From NCBI GenBank assembly GCA_035687895.1, contig DASRUE010000276.1, positions 1-7,170 of the forward strand: 7,170 bases of DNA. The letters are read 5' to 3'. Below, piece after piece: positions 1-7,127 of this stretch. The notes beneath the pieces were generated by a model. It searched no databases, had not been told where the DNA came from, and worked only from the letters and a program-made list of their open reading frames with translations. The position numbers and the translations under genes were made by a program. This DNA is from JAERML01 sp035687895. Its GTDB lineage: Bacteria; Bacteroidota; Ignavibacteria; UBA10030; UBA6906. Each line of letters opens with the position of its first letter. Within the stretch, counting starts at the first letter, position 1.

Positions 1-663
1 CCATGTACCCAGCAAGTCATCTGTTTCAGCCCAATGGATTGCCATCGCATCTGGTCCCTGCATTGGACGATGAAGCAGGAGAAGCTTTCCGTTTATACGC
101 CCGGGGAAAAGCATCGCGTTCTTGTTATCCAGCCCGGTGAAGTCACCCTTGAGGAGCCCATGCTTCTCCCAATGCACGAAGTCGATAGTCGAGGCCGCGG
201 CAATGCGGATCCTGTTGTTTGGAGTACCTGAACCGTATGCACAATACAGCATTACATATCGATCCCCGATTCGGGTGATCCGTCCATCCTCCGCTCCCAG
301 GTTCTCATATTCCCGATCTGGTTGGATCACCGGCTCCGTGTGCCGGGCCAGGAGCCTGAGATCAGCAGTAAGAACGGCGAGCCCAATGGACGAACGCGTG
401 TAATCATAGTCTGCTGTCCTCTTCCCCTGTGCCCGGTATAAGAGGAAGCAAAGAGCCCGCTCCCTCTTCAATCCTGCTTTGGTCTCTTCGTTAAAGGGGA
501 GCAATTGAATAATCGACGCAAGCTCGCTCCTGTCGTTTACATACGCACAGGCCGGGTTGAACGTGACCTTGTTCTCCCACGGATGGGATGCAACCGCCCG
601 GATGATTGGCAGGCCGCTGTTGAGGCGCTGAACTATTGGCAGTACACTCTCTTTGTTATTCAT
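1..663 (-). CDS. GH130 family beta-mannoside phosphorylase/mannosidase, 3'-truncated by window edge
   Basis: The frame is open from an ATG at 663 to the window edge and gives the first 221 residues; the C-terminal part lies outside. GH130 enzymes are five-bladed propellers, mostly phosphorylases that split beta-mannosides with phosphate to release mannose 1-phosphate; some members are beta-1,2-mannosidases. Family signs seen here are HPWENKVTFNPA (residues 27-38), GAEDGRITRIGDRYVMLY (123-140, where D126 aligns with the general acid Asp of characterised members) and DNKNAMLFPGRINGK with LLLLHRP (179-200). There is no signal peptide, so it should be cytoplasmic. The ATG overlaps the stop of the upstream GH2 gene (ATGA), with no clear Shine-Dalgarno sequence, which suggests translational coupling. 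Residues 43-75 form a long, helix-like stretch between the first propeller motifs. The family is secure; the substrate linkage (Man-Glc, Man-Man, Man-GlcNAc) and phosphorylase versus hydrolase cannot be decided, partly because the phosphate-site residues further on are missing. Confidence 0.9.
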   Translation of the reverse strand, partial: MNNKESVLPIVQRLNSGLPIIRAVASHPWENKVTFNPACAYVNDRSELASIIQLLPFNEETKAGLKRERALCFLLYRAQGKRTADYDYTRSSIGLAVLTADLRLLARHTEPVIQPDREYENLGAEDGRITRIGDRYVMLYCAYGSGTPNNRIRIAAASTIDFVHWEKHGLLKGDFTGLDNKNAMLFPGRINGKLLLLHRPMQGPDAMAIHWAETDDLLGTW

Positions 664-3137
664 GGCTGGTTATGATATTCGATCCATTTCAACTTCAGAC
701 GTTTCTTCAGCTCATGTGTCGTCAAACCGGATCTGAACCGCACAACTTTGGAACCTCCCGCATCAATGTCGAAGTAGTTGTCATCGAAGAAAACATCCTC
801 CCCACGAATCTCCACCCTGACGTTCTTCGCGAAGTGTGTTGACTTGATGTTCAATGTCCATTCACCATCCTTGCCGGACGTCAACGGTGTTGTCAACAGT
901 GTTGTCAGCTTGGTTTTCGGCAGAAGGAGGTGCTTCGGTTCATGCAAGAAGTAGCGTTGCTCAGAGGACAGGCCGTCTGCGGTCAATAGGCGGCCGGAGA
1001 AGTAGTGCCTGGCGGAATCGTGCTTCGCAAACCGGAGCAGGTCGACTTCACATACCTTCGAGGACGAGTTTGCTCTCACATGAAGTTTGAGCCTCTTCGC
1101 CCAGATCCTCTTCCCAACAAATGAACGAAAGCCAAGATCTAGTGTGACCGAGGCGGCTTTCAACGCATCATTCGTGACCCAGACCTCCAGCGCGTTCCCT
1201 GATTTCTTAAAGCTCAAAAGAACTGGCGCAAAGAACCTCTTTGCAAAGTAGTATCCCGCCTTGGGCCGCAATGCAGCATCGATCACCGCCCAACTGCTGA
1301 CAGGCCAGCAATCGTTGAGCTGCCAGAAAAGCGAGCCCGCGGTTTTGAACTTTCGCCGGCGCCAATGCTCAACAGCAAATTTGAGCGCGTCCCCCTGGAC
1401 AAGCTGCCCCTTGTAAATGAAGTCATCGAACGACGTTCCCACCCGATAGTGCGCCGACAGGAATCGAAACAGGCGTTCCGGTCCCTCCATTTTCTTGTTG
1501 TGGTGCTCCATGAACCGGCTTTGGGGGTGACGGTCGGAAGGAACACTCACCTCATCGAACGTCTCGCGGTTCGCGGGCGCCTGGAAGCCAAACTCGGCTA
1601 CGAAGCGCGCATTGTCGTTCTCGTACTCCCTGTAGTCTTTCCACAAGTCCCATACTGTCCACTGATGATGCGTTCCATTCGATTCGGCATTCGGGAATCC
1701 TTCTCCGAACGGGGAGCTGCGCCAGTATGGCCGCGTCCCGTCGTGCCGGGCAACTACGGACGGAAGGATGTCACGGAAGATCTTCGCCCCCCGCAGATCG
1801 TCGGGAGTTTTGCCGGGGTTTTTGGCGCAGAAGTCGTATTCACATTCGTTGTTGCCGCACCAGACAACAATGCCCGGATGATTCCTCAGCCTCTTCGCCA
1901 CCTTCTCTGCTTCTTCCTTCGACTGCTTCAGGAACCACGGCTGCTCGGGATACTCTCCGCAGGCATACATGAAATCCTGCCACACCATAAGCCCAAGCCT
2001 GTCGCACAGAGTGTAGAAGATATCCTGCTCGTAGATACCGCCGCCCCACACACGGATCATGTTCATGTGCGCATCTTTGGCAAGGTGCAACAGTGTCCTG
2101 TACGTCGAGTCTGCGATGCGAGGAATGAAGGTATCACAAGGAATCCAGTTCGCACCTTTGCAGTAGATTTTCTTGCCATTGATCTCAATGATGAAAGATT
2201 TGCCTTCGGTGTCTTTCTCCTGAACGAGATGCACGATACGAAGCCCAAACGGGACCTCAAGCCGGTGGATTTCCCTTCCATCCTTGCGAAGCGAGAACAG
2301 AGCATCGTACATCGGCTGGCCACCGTACCCGTTGGGCCACCAGAGCTTCGGTTTCGCAATGCGGAACGTTGTTCTGACCGTATTGCCACGCACAGCAGAG
2401 GTCTGCTCTGCGTACGACTGCTCACCGGTTACGAGCATCCTGACCGACAGTCCGGCACTCCGAACGCGTTCGACTTCGACAGAGACCTGGACGACAGCTT
2501 CACGACTGTTCAGCGTAAGGACCTTCACGTGCGGGTGCACCAAGCGGGCATGTGAAAACAGTTCGAGCGAGATGTTCCGCCAGATGCCTGATGTCGTCAA
2601 CTTCGGACCCCAATCCCACCCGTATGAGTACTGCGCCTTTCTGACGTAGACCCGATGAGGCTCGAGCGCCACCCGCAGCGCCCCGTGTTTTTTCTCGACT
2701 GCCTTCGGGCGGATCGAAGGCGAATCGAACACGATCTTGATTGTGTTCTTCCCGGGACGAAGATAGCGCTTCACATCCAACCGGTGCTCGACAAACATGT
2801 TCGACGTTTCACCAACGACTTTTCCATTGATGCGAATTTGTGCATACGTGTCGAGACCTTCGCACACAAGCTGGATGGCATCCTGAGTGAGCAGCGAGGT
2901 CGGAATTGTGAATTCACGTTTGTAGACCCATTGCTGCTGATCCACCCATTGAACATCCTTCTCATTCATGCGATAAAACGGGTCAGGAATCTTCCGGTAT
3001 GCCAGAAGATCCGTGTGGACCGTCCCGGGGACTTTGGCAGGCATCCACCGCAGGACACTCCGAAGGCCTCTTGGAAGAGTTTTATAAACATCGACGGCCT
3101 TGAACTTCCACTTGCCAGTCAGATCAATTCTTTGCAT
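660..3137 (-). CDS. GH2 family beta-mannosidase, cytoplasmic
   Basis: This 825-residue protein is a full-length GH2 beta-mannosidase, which releases mannose from the non-reducing end of beta-mannosides by a retaining mechanism. The N-terminal sugar-binding sandwich covers about residues 1-195 and includes SYGWDWGPKLTTSGIWR (171-187), a hallmark of the beta-mannosidase branch. An Ig-like domain follows (about 200-300), then the TIM barrel (about 305-640) and C-terminal sandwich domains. Barrel motifs are IRVWGGGIYE (361-370), LMVWQDFMYACGEYP (383-397), WCGNNE (426-431, acid/base E431), AEFGFQA (514-520, nucleophile E515) and GSLFWQLNDCWPVSSW (601-616). All expected catalytic residues are present. 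There is no signal peptide, so the substrate must be imported. The ATG at 3137 lies 27 bases after the stop of the secreted-protein gene, without a strong Shine-Dalgarno sequence; its stop overlaps the GH130 start. Together with GH130 it indicates intracellular breakdown of beta-mannosides. Plant or microbial mannan fragments and N-glycan cores are both possible sources. Confidence 0.95.
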   Translation of the reverse strand: MQRIDLTGKWKFKAVDVYKTLPRGLRSVLRWMPAKVPGTVHTDLLAYRKIPDPFYRMNEKDVQWVDQQQWVYKREFTIPTSLLTQDAIQLVCEGLDTYAQIRINGKVVGETSNMFVEHRLDVKRYLRPGKNTIKIVFDSPSIRPKAVEKKHGALRVALEPHRVYVRKAQYSYGWDWGPKLTTSGIWRNISLELFSHARLVHPHVKVLTLNSREAVVQVSVEVERVRSAGLSVRMLVTGEQSYAEQTSAVRGNTVRTTFRIAKPKLWWPNGYGGQPMYDALFSLRKDGREIHRLEVPFGLRIVHLVQEKDTEGKSFIIEINGKKIYCKGANWIPCDTFIPRIADSTYRTLLHLAKDAHMNMIRVWGGGIYEQDIFYTLCDRLGLMVWQDFMYACGEYPEQPWFLKQSKEEAEKVAKRLRNHPGIVVWCGNNECEYDFCAKNPGKTPDDLRGAKIFRDILPSVVARHDGTRPYWRSSPFGEGFPNAESNGTHHQWTVWDLWKDYREYENDNARFVAEFGFQAPANRETFDEVSVPSDRHPQSRFMEHHNKKMEGPERLFRFLSAHYRVGTSFDDFIYKGQLVQGDALKFAVEHWRRRKFKTAGSLFWQLNDCWPVSSWAVIDAALRPKAGYYFAKRFFAPVLLSFKKSGNALEVWVTNDALKAASVTLDLGFRSFVGKRIWAKRLKLHVRANSSSKVCEVDLLRFAKHDSARHYFSGRLLTADGLSSEQRYFLHEPKHLLLPKTKLTTLLTTPLTSGKDGEWTLNIKSTHFAKNVRVEIRGEDVFFDDNYFDIDAGGSKVVRFRSGLTTHELKKRLKLKWIEYHNQP

Positions 3138-3164
3138 GCAACATCAGTCAGGTTTGAATGAGAA

Positions 3165-6100
3165 TCATTTGAGAAGCAACATTTTTCTTGTAAGGGTTGC
3201 TGTCCGCGTCTTGAGGCGATAGTACAGTACACCGCTGGAGAGCAATGGGGCGTCGAATGTCATAACATGTGTGCCGGGCCCTAATTTCCCATCAACAAGG
3301 GTTGCAAGCTCACGGCCGAGCACGTCGTAGACCTTCAGGCTCGCGTAGTCTGCTGTTGGTAATTGAAAACGGATCCGCGTTGACGGGTTAAATGGATTCG
3401 GAAAGTTCTGATCAAGCAACAACCGCGTCGGAGTTGTCTCGTATTCACTATGTACACTGGTCGTCCACGACGCAAGATTCATGATCTGCTGGACGGAGAG
3501 AGCATAATTGTAGATCCTGATATCGTCCAGGATCCCCTGAAAATTGTATCCGGCATCAGTTGGCAGCATCTGGCCTATGGTGACGTCGATCGGTGTCTGA
3601 AGAATTGAACCGGACCACGAGTCAAAGGCGTCTAACTCACCGTTAAGATATACTTCCAGGTCCGAACCATCGTACCACACGGTAATATTGTATACGGAAT
3701 CGACGATCAGCTCCGACTCCGAATCCAGGTCTTTGACGCCGGTACTGGTCTTGACCGTCCATCGAAGCTTCCGATTGGAGATGGACGTTTTCCACCGGTT
3801 CTGCCAGCTTCCGTGAGAGATGGGATGCTGCTCTCTCGTAAAGAATGCCCCCACCTTCATCCAGAAGTTGATAGTCATTGATTGCTGAAAGCTGAGCGAT
3901 GCACTCGTCGGAACCAGGATGTTGGCGTTTGACCCGTTGAAGAAGTAGGCACTATTTGCAACACCATGCCGGTCAGAGGTCAGTACGGCGTTATTTGCCG
4001 TGCCGTTGTTGTTAAAGCCGCTCGAGTCACTTGGGTTTCCGCTGAATGGATAAAAGGCAACAAGATCACCAGTTTGAGTTTGAGAGAAGTCCCGTACCTC
4101 AATGCCAATGCTGTCAATTGAAGAACCGCCACGTCCATCCTCCACGCGACAGAACACGATATGGTTACCTGCAACCGAAGGTGCCGTCCATGTCGCAGTG
4201 GATCCATTTCCGGTGATCAGGCCTCCTGTTGCGCTCCAGTTGTATGAAAGAGTATCCCCATCCGGGTCCGACGCGGTACATGTAATCTGGCTTCCCGCAT
4301 TGAGATCGATCTTCCTCGGACGGGCAACAAAGCTCGAGATGATCGGAGGAAAATTGAAGAAGTCCACAACTTGAACGAATGTCGTCGCAGTATCCCGACC
4401 ACCATGAACGTCATCGATGACACAACTGATCGAGAAACTCCCCAGGGTATTCGGGGCAGTCCACACGACATTGGACCCGCTCCCCGTGATAACGCCCCCA
4501 TCTGCATTCCAGAGATACTGAAGTGTGTCACCGTTCCGATCTGTGGCCGTGCAAAACATCTGGGTACTGCCTCCACGCAGAACTGCTGAAAGCTCAGGCG
4601 CAAGGCTCTTAATTCTCGGCGGATAATTGCTGACGGGCTGGCCGGAGCGATAATCAACCACGATACCATTGATCAGCATCCTGTCGAGATCGTAACTCAC
4701 CGAACCTCCGGAAGGAGTTATCGCAATAAGTACGGCACTGTTGGGAGGTATCGTGAATGAGGTCATGCCGCTGATGCCTGTACTCAAAAAAGAATTCGTA
4801 ACACCGTCGTATAGATCATGCTGCCCGCCGCCAACATCGATGTTGACGGATTCCGAAACACCGTACGGATTGAAATAGAGATACGTCGGATATGCGGCTG
4901 CGTGGAAATAGTCCGTCTTCAACGCATCAAGCCGAAGGATCATCGGCACGTTCGTCGTATCGATGATGCCGCCAAGAATGCCGACATGGGACGAGCCATA
5001 GAGTGAGAGGTTCGTCAGTCCTCCACCACTGCCGATGAAGTCACCCGTTGCGAAAGGACTGACACTGTTGCGGGTTTGGCGCAGAGCTTCATAGGCAATG
5101 TAGGAATTGGGATCATACTGTTGCGCCCACGGGTAGCTGTCCTGATGGTTGGAAGGTAATGAATTCGGATAGAAGAGTCGGGCGGCGTTCGCTGCATTCA
5201 GCACCCACTTGCCGATTGCCCGCGCAAAACGGTCGTCGTAACGAACCATCGGAACAAGAGCGCCGACCTGCTCGAATGTGTTCATGGCAAACGCGTAGTC
5301 GTTCGATCCATTCACTTCGCCTATAAGCCCGCTGCAATCGTAGCCGCCCCAGTTGCCGACAATCGCACCCCACGAGCGCAGGGGACCGACGTCGAAATTC
5401 CAGTTGACTATCCGTTGCACATCGTACGTTGTGCCGAGCTCGGCGTTCATCCGTGCGGCAATGTATGTCCCGTACGCAAGCTGCAGCTCGTACGATGGAT
5501 TCGAACCATAGCCATTGAGAAATTCCATCGCCCACTCGGCGCCGATCCGATATTTCGCACTGTCGGTTCTGATGTATGCATTGTAGAACAGCCAGGCCAG
5601 AGCTCCCGCAGCCTCCGGCTCAAGCACACCGTTGTCGTACGGCGTCATCGTCTGCAGGAACCAACCGCGGTGATCCATGTTTGGCACTTGCCACGGAGTC
5701 GTTCTTCCTCCCATTGCTCTCGCTGCTTGAAGCCATCTATCGGCAACCGTCGTGAATTGATAGTTGAAATCGCCCGTGCCCGGATACAGATGCTGGAGTT
5801 GGTAGAAGAACACATTCGGCATCGTTTCGTACCACCAATCGTCGCCCGAATCATCGACTGGATGGTTCTTGTAGACATTCTGAGATGCGCGGCGGTTAAA
5901 CCATTCCTCCGCCATCAGCGGCCAGTTGTACCCGTTCTGGTTACTTTTGTTTATCCCGCTTAACGATGCACCGACAACCGCCGGCAGCGTGTTGATACCT
6001 TCTGCAGATCCCGGAGCTGTCGTCCCGACAACAGTATGCAACCCGAAGCTGTTATGGTTCGGATAGTTGATGGTACTTGTATTCAACCAGATCAACGGAA

Positions 6101-6293
6101 GGTACTGGCCGGTGCGGCCAAAGTCGAAGACGAGCGAATCATACCCGAGCGCCACCTGTTTCCAGTCGCGCATAAGGTATGGCGATGGCATGTTGGGCAT
6201 CTGCTCGATGCGGGGAATCGTGATTTGCTGGGCAGACGCAGTTGTAAAGAGGAACACTGCTACTGCAAGCATAACAACTACTCGATCAAACAC
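3165..6293 (-). CDS. Secreted multidomain protein: unassigned alpha/alpha-toroid-like domain, two PKD/Ig-like modules, LamG domain, T9SS sorting tail
   Basis: The 1042-residue product is exported. Residues 1-22 are a signal peptide (DR, then VVVMLAVAVFLFTTASA, before QQ). Residues 23 to about 450 are rich in Trp, Tyr and Asn, with helix-like repeats resembling six-hairpin (alpha/alpha) glycosidase toroids, such as DDWWYETMPNVFFYQLQ and GNWGGYDCSGLIGEVNG. I cannot name the family. A beta-sandwich like those that follow toroids in glycosidases covers about 451-530. Two 89-residue PKD/Ig-like modules (about 557-645 and 648-736), a LamG/concanavalin-like jelly-roll (about 742-941) and a T9SS type A sorting domain (about 956-1042, starting near QNFPNPFNPST and ending in a basic KMLLLK) follow. 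Two GTG starts are possible. The one at 6293 has GGAG seven bases upstream, while the one at 6299 leaves one base; an in-frame TAA at 6314-6312 excludes longer forms. Being first in a unit with beta-mannoside enzymes, it may bind or cleave mannose-containing glycans; that role is inference. Confidence 0.9.
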   Translation of the reverse strand: MFDRVVVMLAVAVFLFTTASAQQITIPRIEQMPNMPSPYLMRDWKQVALGYDSLVFDFGRTGQYLPLIWLNTSTINYPNHNSFGLHTVVGTTAPGSAEGINTLPAVVGASLSGINKSNQNGYNWPLMAEEWFNRRASQNVYKNHPVDDSGDDWWYETMPNVFFYQLQHLYPGTGDFNYQFTTVADRWLQAARAMGGRTTPWQVPNMDHRGWFLQTMTPYDNGVLEPEAAGALAWLFYNAYIRTDSAKYRIGAEWAMEFLNGYGSNPSYELQLAYGTYIAARMNAELGTTYDVQRIVNWNFDVGPLRSWGAIVGNWGGYDCSGLIGEVNGSNDYAFAMNTFEQVGALVPMVRYDDRFARAIGKWVLNAANAARLFYPNSLPSNHQDSYPWAQQYDPNSYIAYEALRQTRNSVSPFATGDFIGSGGGLTNLSLYGSSHVGILGGIIDTTNVPMILRLDALKTDYFHAAAYPTYLYFNPYGVSESVNIDVGGGQHDLYDGVTNSFLSTGISGMTSFTIPPNSAVLIAITPSGGSVSYDLDRMLINGIVVDYRSGQPVSNYPPRIKSLAPELSAVLRGGSTQMFCTATDRNGDTLQYLWNADGGVITGSGSNVVWTAPNTLGSFSISCVIDDVHGGRDTATTFVQVVDFFNFPPIISSFVARPRKIDLNAGSQITCTASDPDGDTLSYNWSATGGLITGNGSTATWTAPSVAGNHIVFCRVEDGRGGSSIDSIGIEVRDFSQTQTGDLVAFYPFSGNPSDSSGFNNNGTANNAVLTSDRHGVANSAYFFNGSNANILVPTSASLSFQQSMTINFWMKVGAFFTREQHPISHGSWQNRWKTSISNRKLRWTVKTSTGVKDLDSESELIVDSVYNITVWYDGSDLEVYLNGELDAFDSWSGSILQTPIDVTIGQMLPTDAGYNFQGILDDIRIYNYALSVQQIMNLASWTTSVHSEYETTPTRLLLDQNFPNPFNPSTRIRFQLPTADYASLKVYDVLGRELATLVDGKLGPGTHVMTFDAPLLSSGVLYYRLKTRTATLTRKMLLLK
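4086..4625 (-). repeat. Two tandem PKD/Ig-like modules within the secreted protein
   Basis: Two stretches of 89 codons (4625-4359 and 4352-4086), separated by two codons, encode homologous modules that align without gaps. I count 35 of 89 identical residues. Shared landmarks are a PP pair near the start, CTA.D..GDTL.Y.W, GG.ITG.GS, WTAP and a closing VxDF-type end. Each module has two cysteines 43 residues apart at equivalent places, so an intradomain disulfide is plausible in an exported protein. Such modules usually act as spacers or binding arms between a catalytic domain and the surface anchor. The divergence indicates an old duplication, not a recent DNA repeat. Confidence 0.8.
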
Positions 6294-6300
6294 ACGCACT

Positions 6301-6304
6301 CTCC
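6301..6304 (-). promoter_or_regulatory. Shine-Dalgarno sequence (GGAG) that decides the start of the secreted-protein gene
   Basis: On the minus strand the sequence reads GGAG, then seven bases, then GTG at 6293. An upstream in-frame GTG at 6299 is only one base from the GGAG and is therefore a poor start. This is the clearest ribosome binding site in the window. Confidence 0.6.
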
Positions 6305-6315
6305 AGTCGGCTTAG

Positions 6316-6327
6316 TTGTTGCAACAA
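6316..6327. promoter_or_regulatory. Perfect 12-base palindrome TTGTTGCAACAA, candidate operator
   Basis: The sequence is identical on both strands and lies 11 bases upstream of the GGAG of the secreted-protein gene. This position suits a dimeric repressor overlapping a promoter or the early transcript. LacI-family sugar regulators often bind palindromes of this size, but no regulator gene is in the window and the site is seen only once. The operator role is inferred. Confidence 0.35.
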
Positions 6328-6426
6328 AGCATGCCGTTTCCCCATCAGAACAATTCATTTCATTTTCAACTGATACTTCTTACTCTTCTCTCCCTCCAAT
6401 CGAGCTTCGACAACGCTTTTGCAAGC

Positions 6427-7074
6427 TCATTTCCACTCCGGCGGTCTCTGCAACACGAAGCCGTCCGCCTTTTGCACTTTTTCCGGAAAAACGCTCTTCG
6501 CCAAATTTGCACGGCCGATCTGAATGAAACCATGGGCCAGACGCTGCAACTGTGCAGAGTGACGTTGCGGAGGAAATACAGCGATTACCCGTTTCTTCGG
6601 GAACAGATTCTTGATCGCCTGAATCGGGGCAGTGAGATCACTATCGGCGGAAACCAGAAACGCAACGTCAAACAGATCCTGATATGCATCAGACATAATT
6701 TCGACTGCAATATTTACATCGGTCATTTTCTCGCTTGGAATCATCGCCTTGTTGCCACACTTTCGGCATCGTTGGGGGTTTGCTTGATAATGACCGTAGT
6801 ACACACGTAGATCGTTCAGTGTCTCCAGTGCTTCAATAAAAATAGATTGCCTTCGCTGTTTATCGGCGGGGTAGGAAATGCGGCTGGTAAAGTACTTCGT
6901 AAACACAAGGTCCTGGTTCGCTTTGAGAAGGTTTTGCGCCATTGCTTGCAGATTCAACCAGTAAAATCTCTTCATGCTTGCGGACTTTAGCCCAAAGTAG
7001 AGATTAAACCCATCAATGTAGGCTATGACACGCTCGTTCATAACTTCAATGCCGTTTGTTTTTTGTCCGGTCAT
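6427..7074 (-). CDS. NYN domain (PIN-like, DUF88/LabA-type) predicted ribonuclease
   Basis: The 215-residue protein has the features of a NYN domain, a PIN-like metal-dependent nuclease fold. The first strand carries YIDGFNLYFG (residues 19-28; metal ligand D21, with N24). EKMTDVNIAVEIM (115-127) supplies D119, and LVSADSDLTAPI (140-151) supplies D144 and D146. The acidic set is therefore intact and an active enzyme is expected. An insert before the second motif contains a CRKC pair (C103, C106) but no second cysteine pair. The tail ends FVLQRPPEW, as I recall for this subfamily. It is soluble, with no signal peptide. The ATG at 7074 is the longest start; the ATG at 7041 (residue 12) lies directly before the conserved core and is equally plausible, and neither has a good Shine-Dalgarno sequence. 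The target RNA is unknown. The 127-base gap and different function suggest it is not part of the mannoside cluster. Confidence 0.88.
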   Translation of the reverse strand: MTGQKTNGIEVMNERVIAYIDGFNLYFGLKSASMKRFYWLNLQAMAQNLLKANQDLVFTKYFTSRISYPADKQRRQSIFIEALETLNDLRVYYGHYQANPQRCRKCGNKAMIPSEKMTDVNIAVEIMSDAYQDLFDVAFLVSADSDLTAPIQAIKNLFPKKRVIAVFPPQRHSAQLQRLAHGFIQIGRANLAKSVFPEKVQKADGFVLQRPPEWK

Positions 7075-7103
7075 GTTGTATATTGTGAGTGAAGTTTAAC
7101 AGC

Positions 7104-7124
7104 ACCGACGTGAGTAGCGTCGGT
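7104..7124. repeat. Inverted repeat, 7-bp stem with 7-base loop
   Basis: ACCGACG (7104-7110) pairs with CGTCGGT (7118-7124) around the loop TGAGTAG. It lies 30 bases upstream of the longest NYN start. No T-run follows on either strand, so it is not a standard intrinsic terminator. It sits directly beside the larger stem at 7128-7164, and both are probably parts of one element. Confidence 0.65.
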
Positions 7125-7127
7125 CCG

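Larger units (their letters stand above)
6300..6426. other. Intergenic region upstream of the mannoside gene cluster
   Basis: These 127 bases separate the NYN gene from the secreted-protein gene and should hold the promoter of the three-gene cluster. Visible items are the palindrome at 6316-6327, the GGAG at 6301-6304 and a nearly pure polypyrimidine tract on the plus strand at 6376-6397 (purine on the transcribed sense, including GGAGGGAG without a usable start after it). I see no convincing -35/-10 pair, no Bacteroidota-type TTTG / TAnnTTTG promoter at good spacing, and no hairpin followed by a T-run that would terminate NYN transcription. A weak GAGCTT/AAGCTC pairing lies just after the NYN stop. 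Confidence 0.5.

Noticed and set aside
1365..2555. A 396-codon plus-strand open frame opposite the GH2 gene
   Set aside because: It lies wholly antisense to a gene with intact catalytic motifs, and its product shows no recognisable domain. Long antisense frames are expected opposite such a coding sequence.
5415..5963. A 182-codon plus-strand open frame opposite the secreted-protein gene
   Set aside because: It is antisense to the toroid-like domain, has a Cys/Arg/His-rich composition with no domain, and lacks a ribosome binding site. It is a shadow frame.
6278..6358. A 26-codon minus-strand frame with four cysteines, overlapping the start of the secreted-protein gene
   Set aside because: It has no Shine-Dalgarno sequence and overlaps a real gene start. 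Its length is within chance expectation, and a leader-peptide role has no other support.
6390..6397. A strong Shine-Dalgarno-like GGAGGGAG on the minus strand
   Set aside because: No start codon follows at a usable distance. It is part of a purine-rich tract, not a ribosome binding site.
6410..6430. A possible terminator after the NYN gene
   Set aside because: The only pairing (GAGCTT with AAGCTC) is six bases with a large loop and no T-run.
6316..6810. A 164-codon plus-strand open frame across the NYN 3' half and the intergenic region
   Set aside because: It mostly mirrors the NYN gene, and the product looks like reversed coding sequence with no family features.
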